From Quillaja saponaria (lineage: Eukaryota; Streptophyta; Magnoliopsida; Fabales; Quillajaceae), in the NCBI GenBank assembly GCA_029379385.1, contig CM055617.1, positions 15,756,679 through 15,820,678 of the forward strand: a stretch of 64,000 nucleotides of DNA, written 5' to 3'. Below the pieces are notes generated by a model, which saw nothing but the letters and a program-made list of their open reading frames with translations, was not told the origin of the DNA and made no database searches. Below, one piece after another: positions 36,528 through 44,502 of this stretch. Position 1 is the stretch's first letter, and each line of letters opens with the position of its first letter. Both the position numbers and the translations under genes were made by a program.

Positions 36528-36998
36528 TCAGCCATGGCAATCTCCATTAGGAATTTCCTTCAAGAGCATTGGCCTTCCGGATATTAATGGGGATTCCTTG
36601 TCTTCCTCCATGTAAAGAATGAGAAAGTCAGCCGGGACTATTAACTTATCCATTTTGACTAGGACATCTTCAATGATTCCCCTTGGATAATTTTGTGATG
36701 TATCCACAAGTTGCGAAGTCACCTTGGTTGGCTTAATCTTCCCTTTTTTAAGTCCAATCTTTTGAAATATTGAGAATAGTATCAAGTTGATGCTTGCTCC
36801 CAAATTGCATAAAGCTCTACCATTAAAGTACTTGGCAATGGAAATTGACATGTTGTACCTACCCGGATCTTTAAGCTTTGAGGATAGTTTCTTTTGAATG
36901 ATAGCATTACACTTTTTATTTAAGGCAACCTTTTTATGGTCCTCTATTTTATACTTCTTCAATAATACGTCCTTCATAAACTTGACATATGTAGGCAT
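36528..36998 (-). pseudogene. Athila-type aspartic protease domain, catalytic Asp replaced by Asn
   Basis: An open frame of 156 codons. It shows MPTYVKFMKDVLLKK, KLSSKLKDPGRYNMSISI, GRALCNLGASINLI, SQLVDTSQNYPRGIIEDVLV and LISGRPML, the standard order of the protease region in Athila/Tat elements. The family has D-L-G-A-S at the active site; here it reads N-L-G-A-S. That should abolish proteolysis even though the frame is open. It diverges after 'SGRPML', where the family continues with GRALIDVQKGEL (seen at 24028-24120 in the other copy). Confidence 0.75.
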
Positions 36999-37012
36999 TT
37001 GTTCAAGAGCTT

Positions 37013-37450
37013 CTATAAAATGAATGTTGATATGAAGCTTCTTGAATACCTCTTTTTAAATTTATCATCAAGTTTTGGCTTTTGAAGGCGTTGATGGAAA
37101 GGAAGAGGTGGATATGTAGAAGTGTTTTCTTTGAAAGCTTGAGCCTCCTCTTTACTACTCACAATTATCTCCACTTCTTGTTTAGGTGGAATTTCAGCCT
37201 GCTTAGGAAGGAGGTTCTTATACCTTTTTACCACTCCTTAGAAAGATGGCTTTGCAATGCTCCATGTTGGGATTTCCCCCCTCTTAGATTTGGCTCAATA
37301 TCACTAGGTAGAGCACTTTGAGGATAGCTTGTAATGGCGTTGGCTAACTGGTTTATTTGATTCCTAAGGTTCTTAAAGGATGCCACTTAGCTTTGGATTA
37401 TAAAATTCATCTTGGATATGTATTGCACAAATAAATCTTCAATAGATGAC
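37013..37450 (-). pseudogene. Linker between gag and protease
   Basis: The minus strand gives SALPSDIEPNLRGGK followed by KWSKE and, in the frame 37234-37013, KQAEIPPKQEVEI and YPPLPFHQRLQKPKLDDKFKK. The family pattern is 'LPSDTEPNPR..G.E..KAI.LRSGK ... YVPPxPFPQRLxKxKxDxxFxKFL'. One frameshift and stops break it. Confidence 0.6.
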
Positions 37451-37491
37451 TTCTTGTCAAGTGTAGGAATTTATGCTTATGACTGCACATC

Positions 37492-37890
37492 CTATGGATT
37501 AGTGGGTTTTGCTTCCTTGGATTGCCCTTGATTACTCCATGGAAAATTTGGGTGGTTTCTCCACCTCAAATTGTAGGTGTTGAAGTACGCATTACCTTGA
37601 TGCCTATTGTAATTGCCCAAGTAATTTACAGCTTCATGATTGTTTCGGCACAAATTTCTTACATGTGCATCCCCACAAATCTCACAAGTCATGGCTTGGA
37701 TTCTATGTTGTCTTTCAAGGGTGTCAATTTTCATTGATAAGACATCCATTTGTGCAATTAATGCACTAATGGCATCAAACTTATGAATTCCAGCCATTCT
37801 TCGAGTTGAAAACCTTTTGGAAGGCCATTGATAATTATTAGCAACTATCTCCTCTAATAATTCAAATGCTTCATCAATGGATTTTCCCAT
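37492..37890 (-). pseudogene. Athila-type gag C-terminal fragment with zinc knuckle
   Basis: An open frame of 132 codons. It includes DEAFELLEEIVANNYQWPSK, HKFDAISALIAQMDVLSMKI, a zinc-knuckle-like CEICGDAHVRNLC, and AYFNTYNLRWRNHPNFPWSN. This is the typical end of Athila/Tat gag, in which the knuckle binds RNA. The third knuckle position is His as expected and the last is Cys. The N-terminal two thirds of gag are missing. Confidence 0.75.
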
Positions 37891-37900
37891 TAAAGCCCTA

Positions 37901-38496
37901 CAGGCAACTGCATCTAAAATTTACAATTCAGTGTACCTATGATTTGTAGTATCGGAACAACAACTCATATCTAGGGCTTTAGACTATCATATCTAACCAA
38001 TTAGAAATTAATAAGTAACTTATAGTTATTGTAAGATCGAGTAGCAAACCTAGGGGAATAAGGATGCTACTTTTCTAGTTTCACGAAAACCAAACAACAC
38101 ACAACAAAACATATGAGAGCATCTAGGCTTCAAGGAGAAATCAGAAACCTTACCAGGTGAAGATTTAGTATGGCTTTGTTGTTCATGCTATTGATGAGAG
38201 CAAAAGATTGATTTGTTGATAAAAATTTTGTAGTTAATGAAGGAGAAATCAAAAAAATGAGTCTGAGAGCAAATTAAGGATTGTTTTGCAAATTGAAATC
38301 AACCTATGACAGCAAATCACCGGTTGTGGATAAAATAAAAATTGTTCCATAACCACAAGGTTCTATGTGTTGTCTATCTATGACAGGAAAAAAGCTGTCA
38401 TATATATAAAACAATGTACATGTCATATATAATAAAGAAACAAATTTGTGAATATCAAATTGGAATTTGTTTTGGCTTTATTATCTGCAATGGGTT
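37901..38496. other. Right interior of the candidate CACTA element
   Basis: AT-rich, non-coding. It carries the motif 'ctatgacag' or 'gtcata' repeatedly (38305, 38388, 38430), as expected of a CACTA subterminal region. The stretch 37905-38250 is unassigned. Confidence 0.35.
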
Positions 38497-38807
38497 GTAT
38501 TGTCATAGATAAAGATGAATTGTTATAAATAATTTATCTATGATGAGTTTATTCATGATGAGGTTTGCCTGTCACATGTAACTTCTTTTCTTGTAGTGTA
38601 ACTCCAGCATGACCATGACTTGAATAGTTAATGTGAACTAACACATTGGCAAATTTGATGCCCTAAAATTCAAATTTTGTGATGGTTCCTAGTTCATAGC
38701 TAAGTTATATATATCCTTGGTTTGAAGGAATATTTATGAGATCAGGTATAGATATGTTTTTACTCTATTGAATATATGTTATATGGCTAGCAAAAGGTAA
38801 TTTTACT

Positions 38808-38892
38808 TCTCCCTGCTCTACCAGCACTCGAACCCCTGACCACTGTTAGGTTAGTGACCTAACTGCCAGGGCAGAAGAAGGGCTAGTGAAAA
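38808..38892 (-). repeat. tRNA-like (SINE-like) insert, copy 1
   Basis: On the minus strand the ~85-base insert contains 'TTAGGTCACTAACCTAA' (a 5-bp stem with a 7-base loop, like an anticodon arm), followed by 'CAGGGGTTCGAGTGCTG' (T-arm/B-box like). It is flanked by direct repeats 'gtaattttact' at 38797-38807 and 38893-38903. Confidence 0.55.
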
Positions 38893-39024
38893 GTAATTTT
38901 ACTATAATCCAGTTAATTGGTTCCATGAAACAAAATGATATGTATTTATAAAGGGATTCAAATTTTTATGATATGTATTTATAATTGTATATATGTTATA
39001 CAGTTCGCAAAAAGTAATTTTACT

Positions 39025-39110
39025 TCCCCCATACTCTACCAGCACTCGAACCCCTGACCATTGGTAGGTTAGTGACCTAACTGCCAAGGCGGAAGAAAGG
39101 CTAGTGGAAA
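39025..39110 (-). repeat. tRNA-like (SINE-like) insert, copy 2
   Basis: Same insert as at 38808, flanked by 'gtaattttact' at 39014-39024 and 39111-39121. The preceding 'aaa' is also duplicated, giving a 14-base direct repeat. Confidence 0.55.
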
Positions 39111-39237
39111 GTAATTTTACTATAATCGAGTTAATTGGTTCCATGAAATAAAATGATATGTATTTTTGAGATCAGGTATAGATATGTTTTTACTCCCTTA
39201 TATATATTTTATACGACTAGCAAAATGTAATTTTACT

Positions 39238-39322
39238 TCTCCTTGCTTTACCAGCACTCAAACCCCCGACCACTAGTAGGTTAGTGACCTAACTGCTAGG
39301 GCATAAGAAGGGCTAGTGAAAA
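39238..39322 (-). repeat. tRNA-like (SINE-like) insert, copy 3
   Basis: Same insert, with the left direct repeat intact (39227-39237) and the right one changed to 'gtaatttgct'. The core TTCGAGT has decayed to TTTGAGT. Confidence 0.5.
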
Positions 39323-39760
39323 GTAATTTGCTATAATTGAGTTAATTGGTTCCATGAAATAAAATTATATGTATTTCAATTGTGAGATAAAGATGAATTG
39401 TTATAAATAATTTATCTACAATGAGTTTATCCGTGATGAGTTTTGCCTGTCACATGTAACTTCTTTTCTTGTAGTGTAACTCCAGCACGACCATGACATA
39501 AATAGTTAATGTGAACTAACACGTTGACAAATTGGATGCCCTAAAATTCAAATTTTACGATGGTTCCTAGTTCCTAGCTAATATATATATATATATATAT
39601 CCTTGGTTTGGAGGAATAATTATGAATTCAGGTATTGATATGTTTTTAGGTATTGATATGTTTTTACTCAATTGTATTTATGTTATAGGGCTAGCAAAAA
39701 GTAATTTTACTTTAATCGAGTTAACTAGTTTCATGAAATAAAATGATATATATTTTATTT

Positions 39761-40490
39761 ACATAAAAAAGGATTCAATTTTTTGTAATTTAAACCTTAG
39801 CATTAATTTGCAATAAAAACTTTTTAATTTGATCACCTTGACGTAATCACGTTTAAGTCATTTAATTAAGCTATATATCATAGGTTCATGATTAGTTATT
39901 GCTTGAATGTTGTCTTACGTAGCACTCATGACCTAATCCATATTTATCATCTTCAACCTCACTAATTAATCATTGATCGTCATGTAGGCTTTGTTTTAAA
40001 TCGATTCCTCAACATAGCAATTTCAAGACAATCCAAAATAGGGCTGGTTCTGGAAGAACCATCAAAACCCATCCACCAAAAATTTAAATCAAACTCTATT
40101 TCAACTATATTCATCAAATTAAAACTTCATCAATTAAACTAAATCACCTCCTTAGAATATAAAACCCCTAATTTTATAATTTAGCTAAAACACATCCACC
40201 AAAAACTTAAAACTAAGTTCAAACACAATTTCCACTATATTCATCAAATTAAAACTTAAATCAATTACAGTCAATCAAATATTTAGAATATAAAACCCCA
40301 ATCCATAATTTAGTACCAAAATCTCCAAAACTCATTCCTTGGCCATAATTCAAAATATATGTGTCAAATCTGACAAGAGGGAAAGAACGAGCAACAGCGG
40401 TGGGAAGTGGGTGGCAGAGTAGGTAAAGAGAGAGAGAAAAACGACTAGATTGTGGGTTTGGTTTGTTGTCCATCGCTAACCCATCTTGCA
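39761..40490. other. AT-rich DNA with a short tandem duplication, no gene
   Basis: Around 40075-40320 a module of about 120 bases ('catccaccaaaaa.tt.aa', 'ctatattcatcaaattaaaactt', 'gaatataaaacccc', 'ataatttag') occurs twice. Elsewhere nothing is recognisable. Confidence 0.45.
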
Positions 40491-40860
40491 TCCCTCGTCA
40501 AACGGAACTTAAATTAATGAAACACGCATTTCAGTTGGCAAGGTATTAGCGAGGGAGATACTCCCCAGTCAGAGCGAGGGATGATTCCCTCACTAATCCT
40601 TTGCTAAACTTGTCAGAAAAGTCAGGAGGGAATGGTGAAGAACCACTCCCTCAGCCTACTTTAGAGAGGAAGAGCTCCCTCACTATTCCGACGGTATGTC
40701 TCGCCAAATGTGACACCAACAAGAATTTCACAGGAAATAGGTTTCACACCAAAATGATAATGGAGTATTATTCCCTCCCAAATCCCTCGCTATTGGAGAG
40801 GGATATTGTCACTCACAAAATTTGTCAGGCTAAACTGGTTTTTTTTTTTTTTTTTTTTGT
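40491..40860. repeat. Block of 'ccctcgct / gcgaggga' motifs, possible DNA-transposon end
   Basis: The motifs 'agcgaggga', 'ccctcactaat', 'aggagggaatgg', 'ccctcactattcc' and 'ccctcccaaatccctcgctat' recur in both orientations. A poly-T run (40840-40859) ends the block. Similar motifs occur at 12805-13045. No terminal repeat was found. Confidence 0.3.
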
Positions 40861-41986
40861 TTACATTCAAAAACTTCAAATAATATCTCACCAAAAAAAA
40901 AAAATCAAATAAGAAATTGTATTGATCTATTACACAAAAAATAAATAATGATGGAAAAGCTACACCAAGTCTAGTTTTCAACCGATTGGAGTTTAATTTG
41001 GAGTTTTGTAAATGAAGTTATAGCTATTCACTAAATGTGCTCCATATCCTTAATTTCAACTGTTTTAAGATTTATTTGGTTTACATGTGTTTTCACTAAG
41101 AAATAATTTCACTTGCATTTAATCCAATTCATTTAAGTGCTACATAGTATTAAGTGACAACTTAACGCTTAAACTCCAACTAAACAATTTAACACAATTC
41201 ACAATTCACAATTCACAATTCACAATTCATATACACTTCTAGTCTAACCAATTAGACTTAGCAAGCTATTGAAAATATGGGATGTTACAGAGATCGCTTG
41301 ATGTGACCATATTTTCTTTTCGTTAATGTAAATTATTCTCTGTAGTTATTAAATTAAATTGTATAGATTATTGACTGTTGGACTGAGTTAAACTCCATGT
41401 AAAATAATTAATGTCCCTTAACAAATCACTAGTTAAATTTATTTAATAAGTAAACATTATATTTATAAGATATCAACCTTAATTGGAGCTTTAAAATTAC
41501 CACATCACTCAAATAAAATCAGATAAGAAACCATTATGTACTATTTTTTTTTTTAATGAAGTGATGACAAAACTTCAACTTCGTTACGTAGCACTATTTG
41601 AAAATATAGGTGGTGAAACATGAGTTTTATAGGCCAAAAAAATTGCATTAAAGTCGTAAATATGATCAATCAGCCCAAATTCTAACAGCTATAATACATT
41701 CAATGATTCAATTCTAAACTTAGGAATTTCTGTTTCTAGTTTCCATTTTTTTTATGATAAATTCATTATCTTAATGAACAGCATATGCAACGCCATGAGT
41801 ACATCAATGTAATAATGTACGTATCCAAATGCAATGAATGATTATTCTGCTTTAATTTAGGGACCCACAACCATCAAATCCACTTTGCAAAATAAAAAAA
41901 ATAAAAAAACAAATAATTATAGAAAAGCCTTATCACCCACTCAGTGAACACACCTACAAGCAGTGCAGAATGACCATGTCCATGTT
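40861..41986. other. Intergenic DNA, no gene seen
   Basis: AT-rich. It contains a short tandem repeat of 'acaattc' (41200-41229, about four copies) and a poly-T/A stretch at 41546-41555. No coding frame is credible. Confidence 0.45.
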
Positions 41987-42893
41987 ACAACACTGATTTT
42001 AACAGCCTATGGTCCAAAGCCTTAAGTTTATAATTTGTAAACGATTCTGCCATGCCCAATAAATATTTCAGAGAATATTTCCAAAATGGTTGTTAGGACA
42101 TTGGAGCCTGAATAAGAATCCAAAATGCAATTTACATTCAGAGGCCAGAAATAGGCTGCCACTTTTGCAACAGTTCAGAGGCATATTTTACAGACTTGAT
42201 AGAAGATCAAATGAAAAATGCTTACATTGGCCTATGTTTCAGATGGCATCACAAAAACTAGCTCTTCAAAGTTGAATTTTGTTCACTTTATCAAAACAGG
42301 TGAAATAGGGAACTGTTTCAACGTTCAAGGTTATCTGTGTATCCTACATTGGTTTCAGTTTTGTCAGATTGACTTCATCCTTATCCTTTTTATTCCATTC
42401 TATACCATGTATAGAACACATACAGAATTTGAGATGAGAAACACAATTAAACAAGAATCAATTCCCTATCATTTCATTTTGTATCTATAAATTTACAACA
42501 CTGATTTTAACAGCCTATGATCCAAAGCCTGAATAAGAATCCAAAATGAAAAATGCGACAACCTAAGTCCATGTTGCAACAGTTCAGAGGCATATTTTAC
42601 TAACTTGATCGAAGATCAAATGAAAAATGCTTACATTGGCCTATGTTTTAGATGGCATCACAAAAACTAGTTCTTCAAAAGTTGAATTTCCACTTTATGA
42701 AATGGGGAACTGTTTCAACTTTCACGGTTATCTATGTAACCCACATTGGTTTCAGTTTTGTCAGATTAACTTCATCCTTACCCTTTTGATTCCATTCTGT
42801 ACCATGTAAAGAACATATCAGAATTTGAGATGAAAAACACAACTAAACAAGAATCAATTCACTATCATTTCAGTTTGTATCTATAAATTTACA
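41987..42893. repeat. Tandem duplication downstream of the membrane-protein gene
   Basis: Copies at 41987-42494 and 42495-42893 both begin 'acaacactgattttaacagcc' and end 'tgtatctataaattt'. The second copy lacks about 100 bases present in the first (roughly 42025-42110). The right-hand copy ends 20 bases before the stop codon of the minus-strand gene, so the duplication probably lies in its 3' UTR and downstream region. The many substitutions suggest it is not recent. Confidence 0.85.
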
Positions 42894-42913
42894 GTTCAAC
42901 TTAAAACAACACC

Positions 42914-44389
42914 TCAAGTTGTTTTGCCAACAGAACGGTTGAAGACCTGTAAAACCGACTTCTCAGAACAGTCCCTTTTTCCAAACATCTTCAAAATGAA
43001 ACACCATGCCACTGTAAGAAGCAGAGCTATAACCCTACCTCCTACAAGCCCAGCAAGAACAATTAGAAACAGAAACAGATACCCCCAATTCCCATCTCTA
43101 TCAGTATCTTCCTTTTCAACATTCCAAGCTACTTCCACACCAACCAGTGAGGACCCACTGGAACAAGCAGTTCCATCATCAACTTCAGCATCTTCTTCTT
43201 CTTCACACCTTTGTTCACTGGGTAGCGCATATGATGATCTATTCCAACTTTCTTCATCTTTCTCAAACCTTCCTAATTTATCTTCTTCCATATTATTTGA
43301 AGATTCTCTCCTTGACTCTGCTTCCCTCCCTCTGTTCTTATTTTCCTTCTTTGAACCTTGCAATTTCTTAGGCACAAATTTCTTAATCTTAGCTTTCAGT
43401 TTAGCTCTGCGGGCTCCCTTAATCTTAGATAAAGAAATTTTACCATCCTCACCAACTTTTTCCTGTGAATCCTCCAACTCCAAACAACTACATCTTTTGT
43501 CCTTGTCATGAAAATCAAGCTCAGACCACGAACTATTATTATCCTTAGTTTCCATAATTTCAAATTCTCTACAAAACTCATTTTCCAAAATTTCAATTTC
43601 TGTTTCAAACTTGGTTTCCACAATTTCAGTTTCTTCACTGGAAGAAGAAGAAGAAGAACACAATTCAGCTCCACAAACCAATCCAGACACAACCAGTGGT
43701 GGTTTTTCCGAGCCTTCAAAATTCTTGATTTTCTTCCATACAAATACAAGCTTCTCCAAGCAATCAAATTTGAACACCCTTCGGGATAAAGATTTCAATT
43801 CCGTATTTGCATCCAACCAAGTTTTCAAATTCAACCAATAAACGATGCGTTTCCCGGCGTACTCAAGAAACAGAAGCACAAACGCCGACATTGTTATCCC
43901 AACAGTGAATTTCTTGGTACACAAAGCCAAGACAACCACGACAAAAATCTTCAAAACCAACACAAAAACAGAACTCGCATCCGACCCACCAACACAATTT
44001 TCAACCCGATTTTGATCCTCAACCCCATCACCTCCATCAACATCTTCTCCGACGGGCCGCCTCGAACTCGAACTCTGAACTACTGTACAACCCGGCTCAG
44101 CACGAACCACCATGAGATTGTTGGTATTCAACGGCGTCGATGGTGGTGGTGGTGGTGGTGGAGAAGGCGGAGAAGGAGTAGTCAAATTTACCGGATCAGA
44201 GATTTCAACCTGAACCCATTTCTCGGTTTTGGGTTTCTTGAACCGATCACTGTTCTTAACGAAGAGATCGATGAGAGAAGTGGGAAAACCAGTCTCGACA
44301 ACTAGAGAACCACCACGGTTTGGTGATTGAAGATCGGCGACAATTTGAGATATTCGGTTTACTTTGTTTTTCTTCCATGGAAACGGCAT
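42914..44389 (-). CDS. Plant-specific membrane protein, 'ethylene-responsive nuclear protein (ERT2)-like' family
   Basis: A single exon of 491 codons. The N-terminal 60 residues (MPFPWKKNKVNRISQIVADL, then SPNRGGSLVVETGFPTSLIDLFVKN) are a strongly conserved block of a plant family that, from memory, is often labelled ethylene-responsive nuclear protein or ERT2-like; that label is not proof of function. Then come a Pro-rich tract (72-85), an acidic patch (114-130), hydrophobic segments at about 140-157 and 162-177, an acidic Ser/Glu-rich middle (245-315), a basic cluster (321-352) that could act as a nuclear signal or bind acidic lipids, another acidic patch (395-405), and two hydrophobic segments near the C-terminus (436-450 and 452-468). 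The topology therefore suggests a membrane protein. The ATG lies at the start of the conserved block and has a TATA box at a sensible distance. Molecular function is unknown. Confidence 0.85.
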   Translation of the reverse strand: MPFPWKKNKVNRISQIVADLQSPNRGGSLVVETGFPTSLIDLFVKNSDRFKKPKTEKWVQVEISDPVNLTTPSPPSPPPPPPPSTPLNTNNLMVVRAEPGCTVVQSSSSRRPVGEDVDGGDGVEDQNRVENCVGGSDASSVFVLVLKIFVVVVLALCTKKFTVGITMSAFVLLFLEYAGKRIVYWLNLKTWLDANTELKSLSRRVFKFDCLEKLVFVWKKIKNFEGSEKPPLVVSGLVCGAELCSSSSSSSEETEIVETKFETEIEILENEFCREFEIMETKDNNSSWSELDFHDKDKRCSCLELEDSQEKVGEDGKISLSKIKGARRAKLKAKIKKFVPKKLQGSKKENKNRGREAESRRESSNNMEEDKLGRFEKDEESWNRSSYALPSEQRCEEEEDAEVDDGTACSSGSSLVGVEVAWNVEKEDTDRDGNWGYLFLFLIVLAGLVGGRVIALLLTVAWCFILKMFGKRDCSEKSVLQVFNRSVGKTT

Positions 44390-44489
44390 GATTCTATATT
44401 CTGTGCTATCTAAAATCTAATATTGAAAAATCAAAATTAAAAGAGAAACCCACTTGTATCAGAGTAGCTTGGAAACTGAAATTTCATAT

Positions 44490-44502
44490 CATTTTATAGA
44501 TT
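44490..44502 (-). promoter_or_regulatory. TATA box of the membrane-protein gene
   Basis: On the minus strand 'tctataaaatga' lies about 105 bases upstream of the ATG. That leaves a leader of roughly 70-80 bases. The leader contains CT-rich and T-rich stretches and no upstream ATG with a long frame. Confidence 0.5.

Larger units (their letters stand above)
35353..37900 (-). mobile_element. Reverse-oriented fragment of an Athila-like element (gag end, protease, 3' region)
   Basis: On the minus strand the order is gag C-terminus (37890-37492), linker (37450-37013), protease (36998-36528) and a 3' untranslated region (36500-35353). The last matches 27300-28250 of the nested element. No LTR is evident at either side. 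Between protease and the 3' region there is no room for reverse transcriptase, RNase H and integrase (normally about 3 kb); only about 150 bases separate them. Confidence 0.65.
13818..38598. mobile_element. Candidate CACTA element, heavily interrupted by nested retroelements
   Basis: The left end begins CACTATAAGAAAAAGAGTTA. The reverse complement of the right end begins CACTACAAGAAAAGAAGTTA. These are well-matched CACTA-type terminal inverted repeats. The subterminal motif 'gtcatagata' occurs near the left end (13858) and, mostly inverted or repeated, near the right end (38390, 38492, 38545). The flanking triplets are TAG and TAA, matching at two of three positions. No CACTA transposase domain was recognised inside, and almost all of the interior is occupied by LTR-retroelement pieces. 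The two ends may belong to different copies of one family. Confidence 0.45.
38497..39760. repeat. Tandem array duplicating a CACTA end and its flank
   Basis: The block 'agataaagatgaattgttataaataattta' through the CACTA end 'ttttcttgtagtg' and the flank 'aactccagca.gaccatgac' occurs at about 38497-38760 and again about 39376-39640 (offset 878 bases). Between and after these lie four copies of a unit of about 100-230 bases. The unit carries 'ttatatggctagcaaaa' on its left and 'gttaattggttccatgaaa' on its right. Three contain a tRNA-like insert and the fourth does not. Confidence 0.75.

Noticed and set aside
38825..38890. Functional tRNA gene
   Set aside because: The B-box-like and anticodon-arm-like parts are present, but the acceptor stem cannot be paired and the conserved T at position 33 of the loop is missing. 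It is better described as a tRNA-derived insert.
38797..39380. CRISPR-like array (three similar units)
   Set aside because: The units are about 200-230 bases, contain an insertion with target duplications, have no regular short repeat-spacer structure, and the genome is a plant's.
42924..43511. Long open frame (195 codons) on the plus strand
   Set aside because: It lies antisense within the well-supported minus-strand gene at 42914-44389. Its Ser/Pro/Leu-rich composition is what the complement of that Glu/Lys-rich gene gives.
43396..43767. Second minus-strand frame inside the membrane-protein gene
   Set aside because: An out-of-frame shadow of the 491-codon gene, with no separate start context or domain.
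44130..44165. GGT trinucleotide run
   Set aside because: It is the complement of the proline codons in the Pro-rich tract of the membrane-protein gene, not an independent microsatellite in non-coding DNA.
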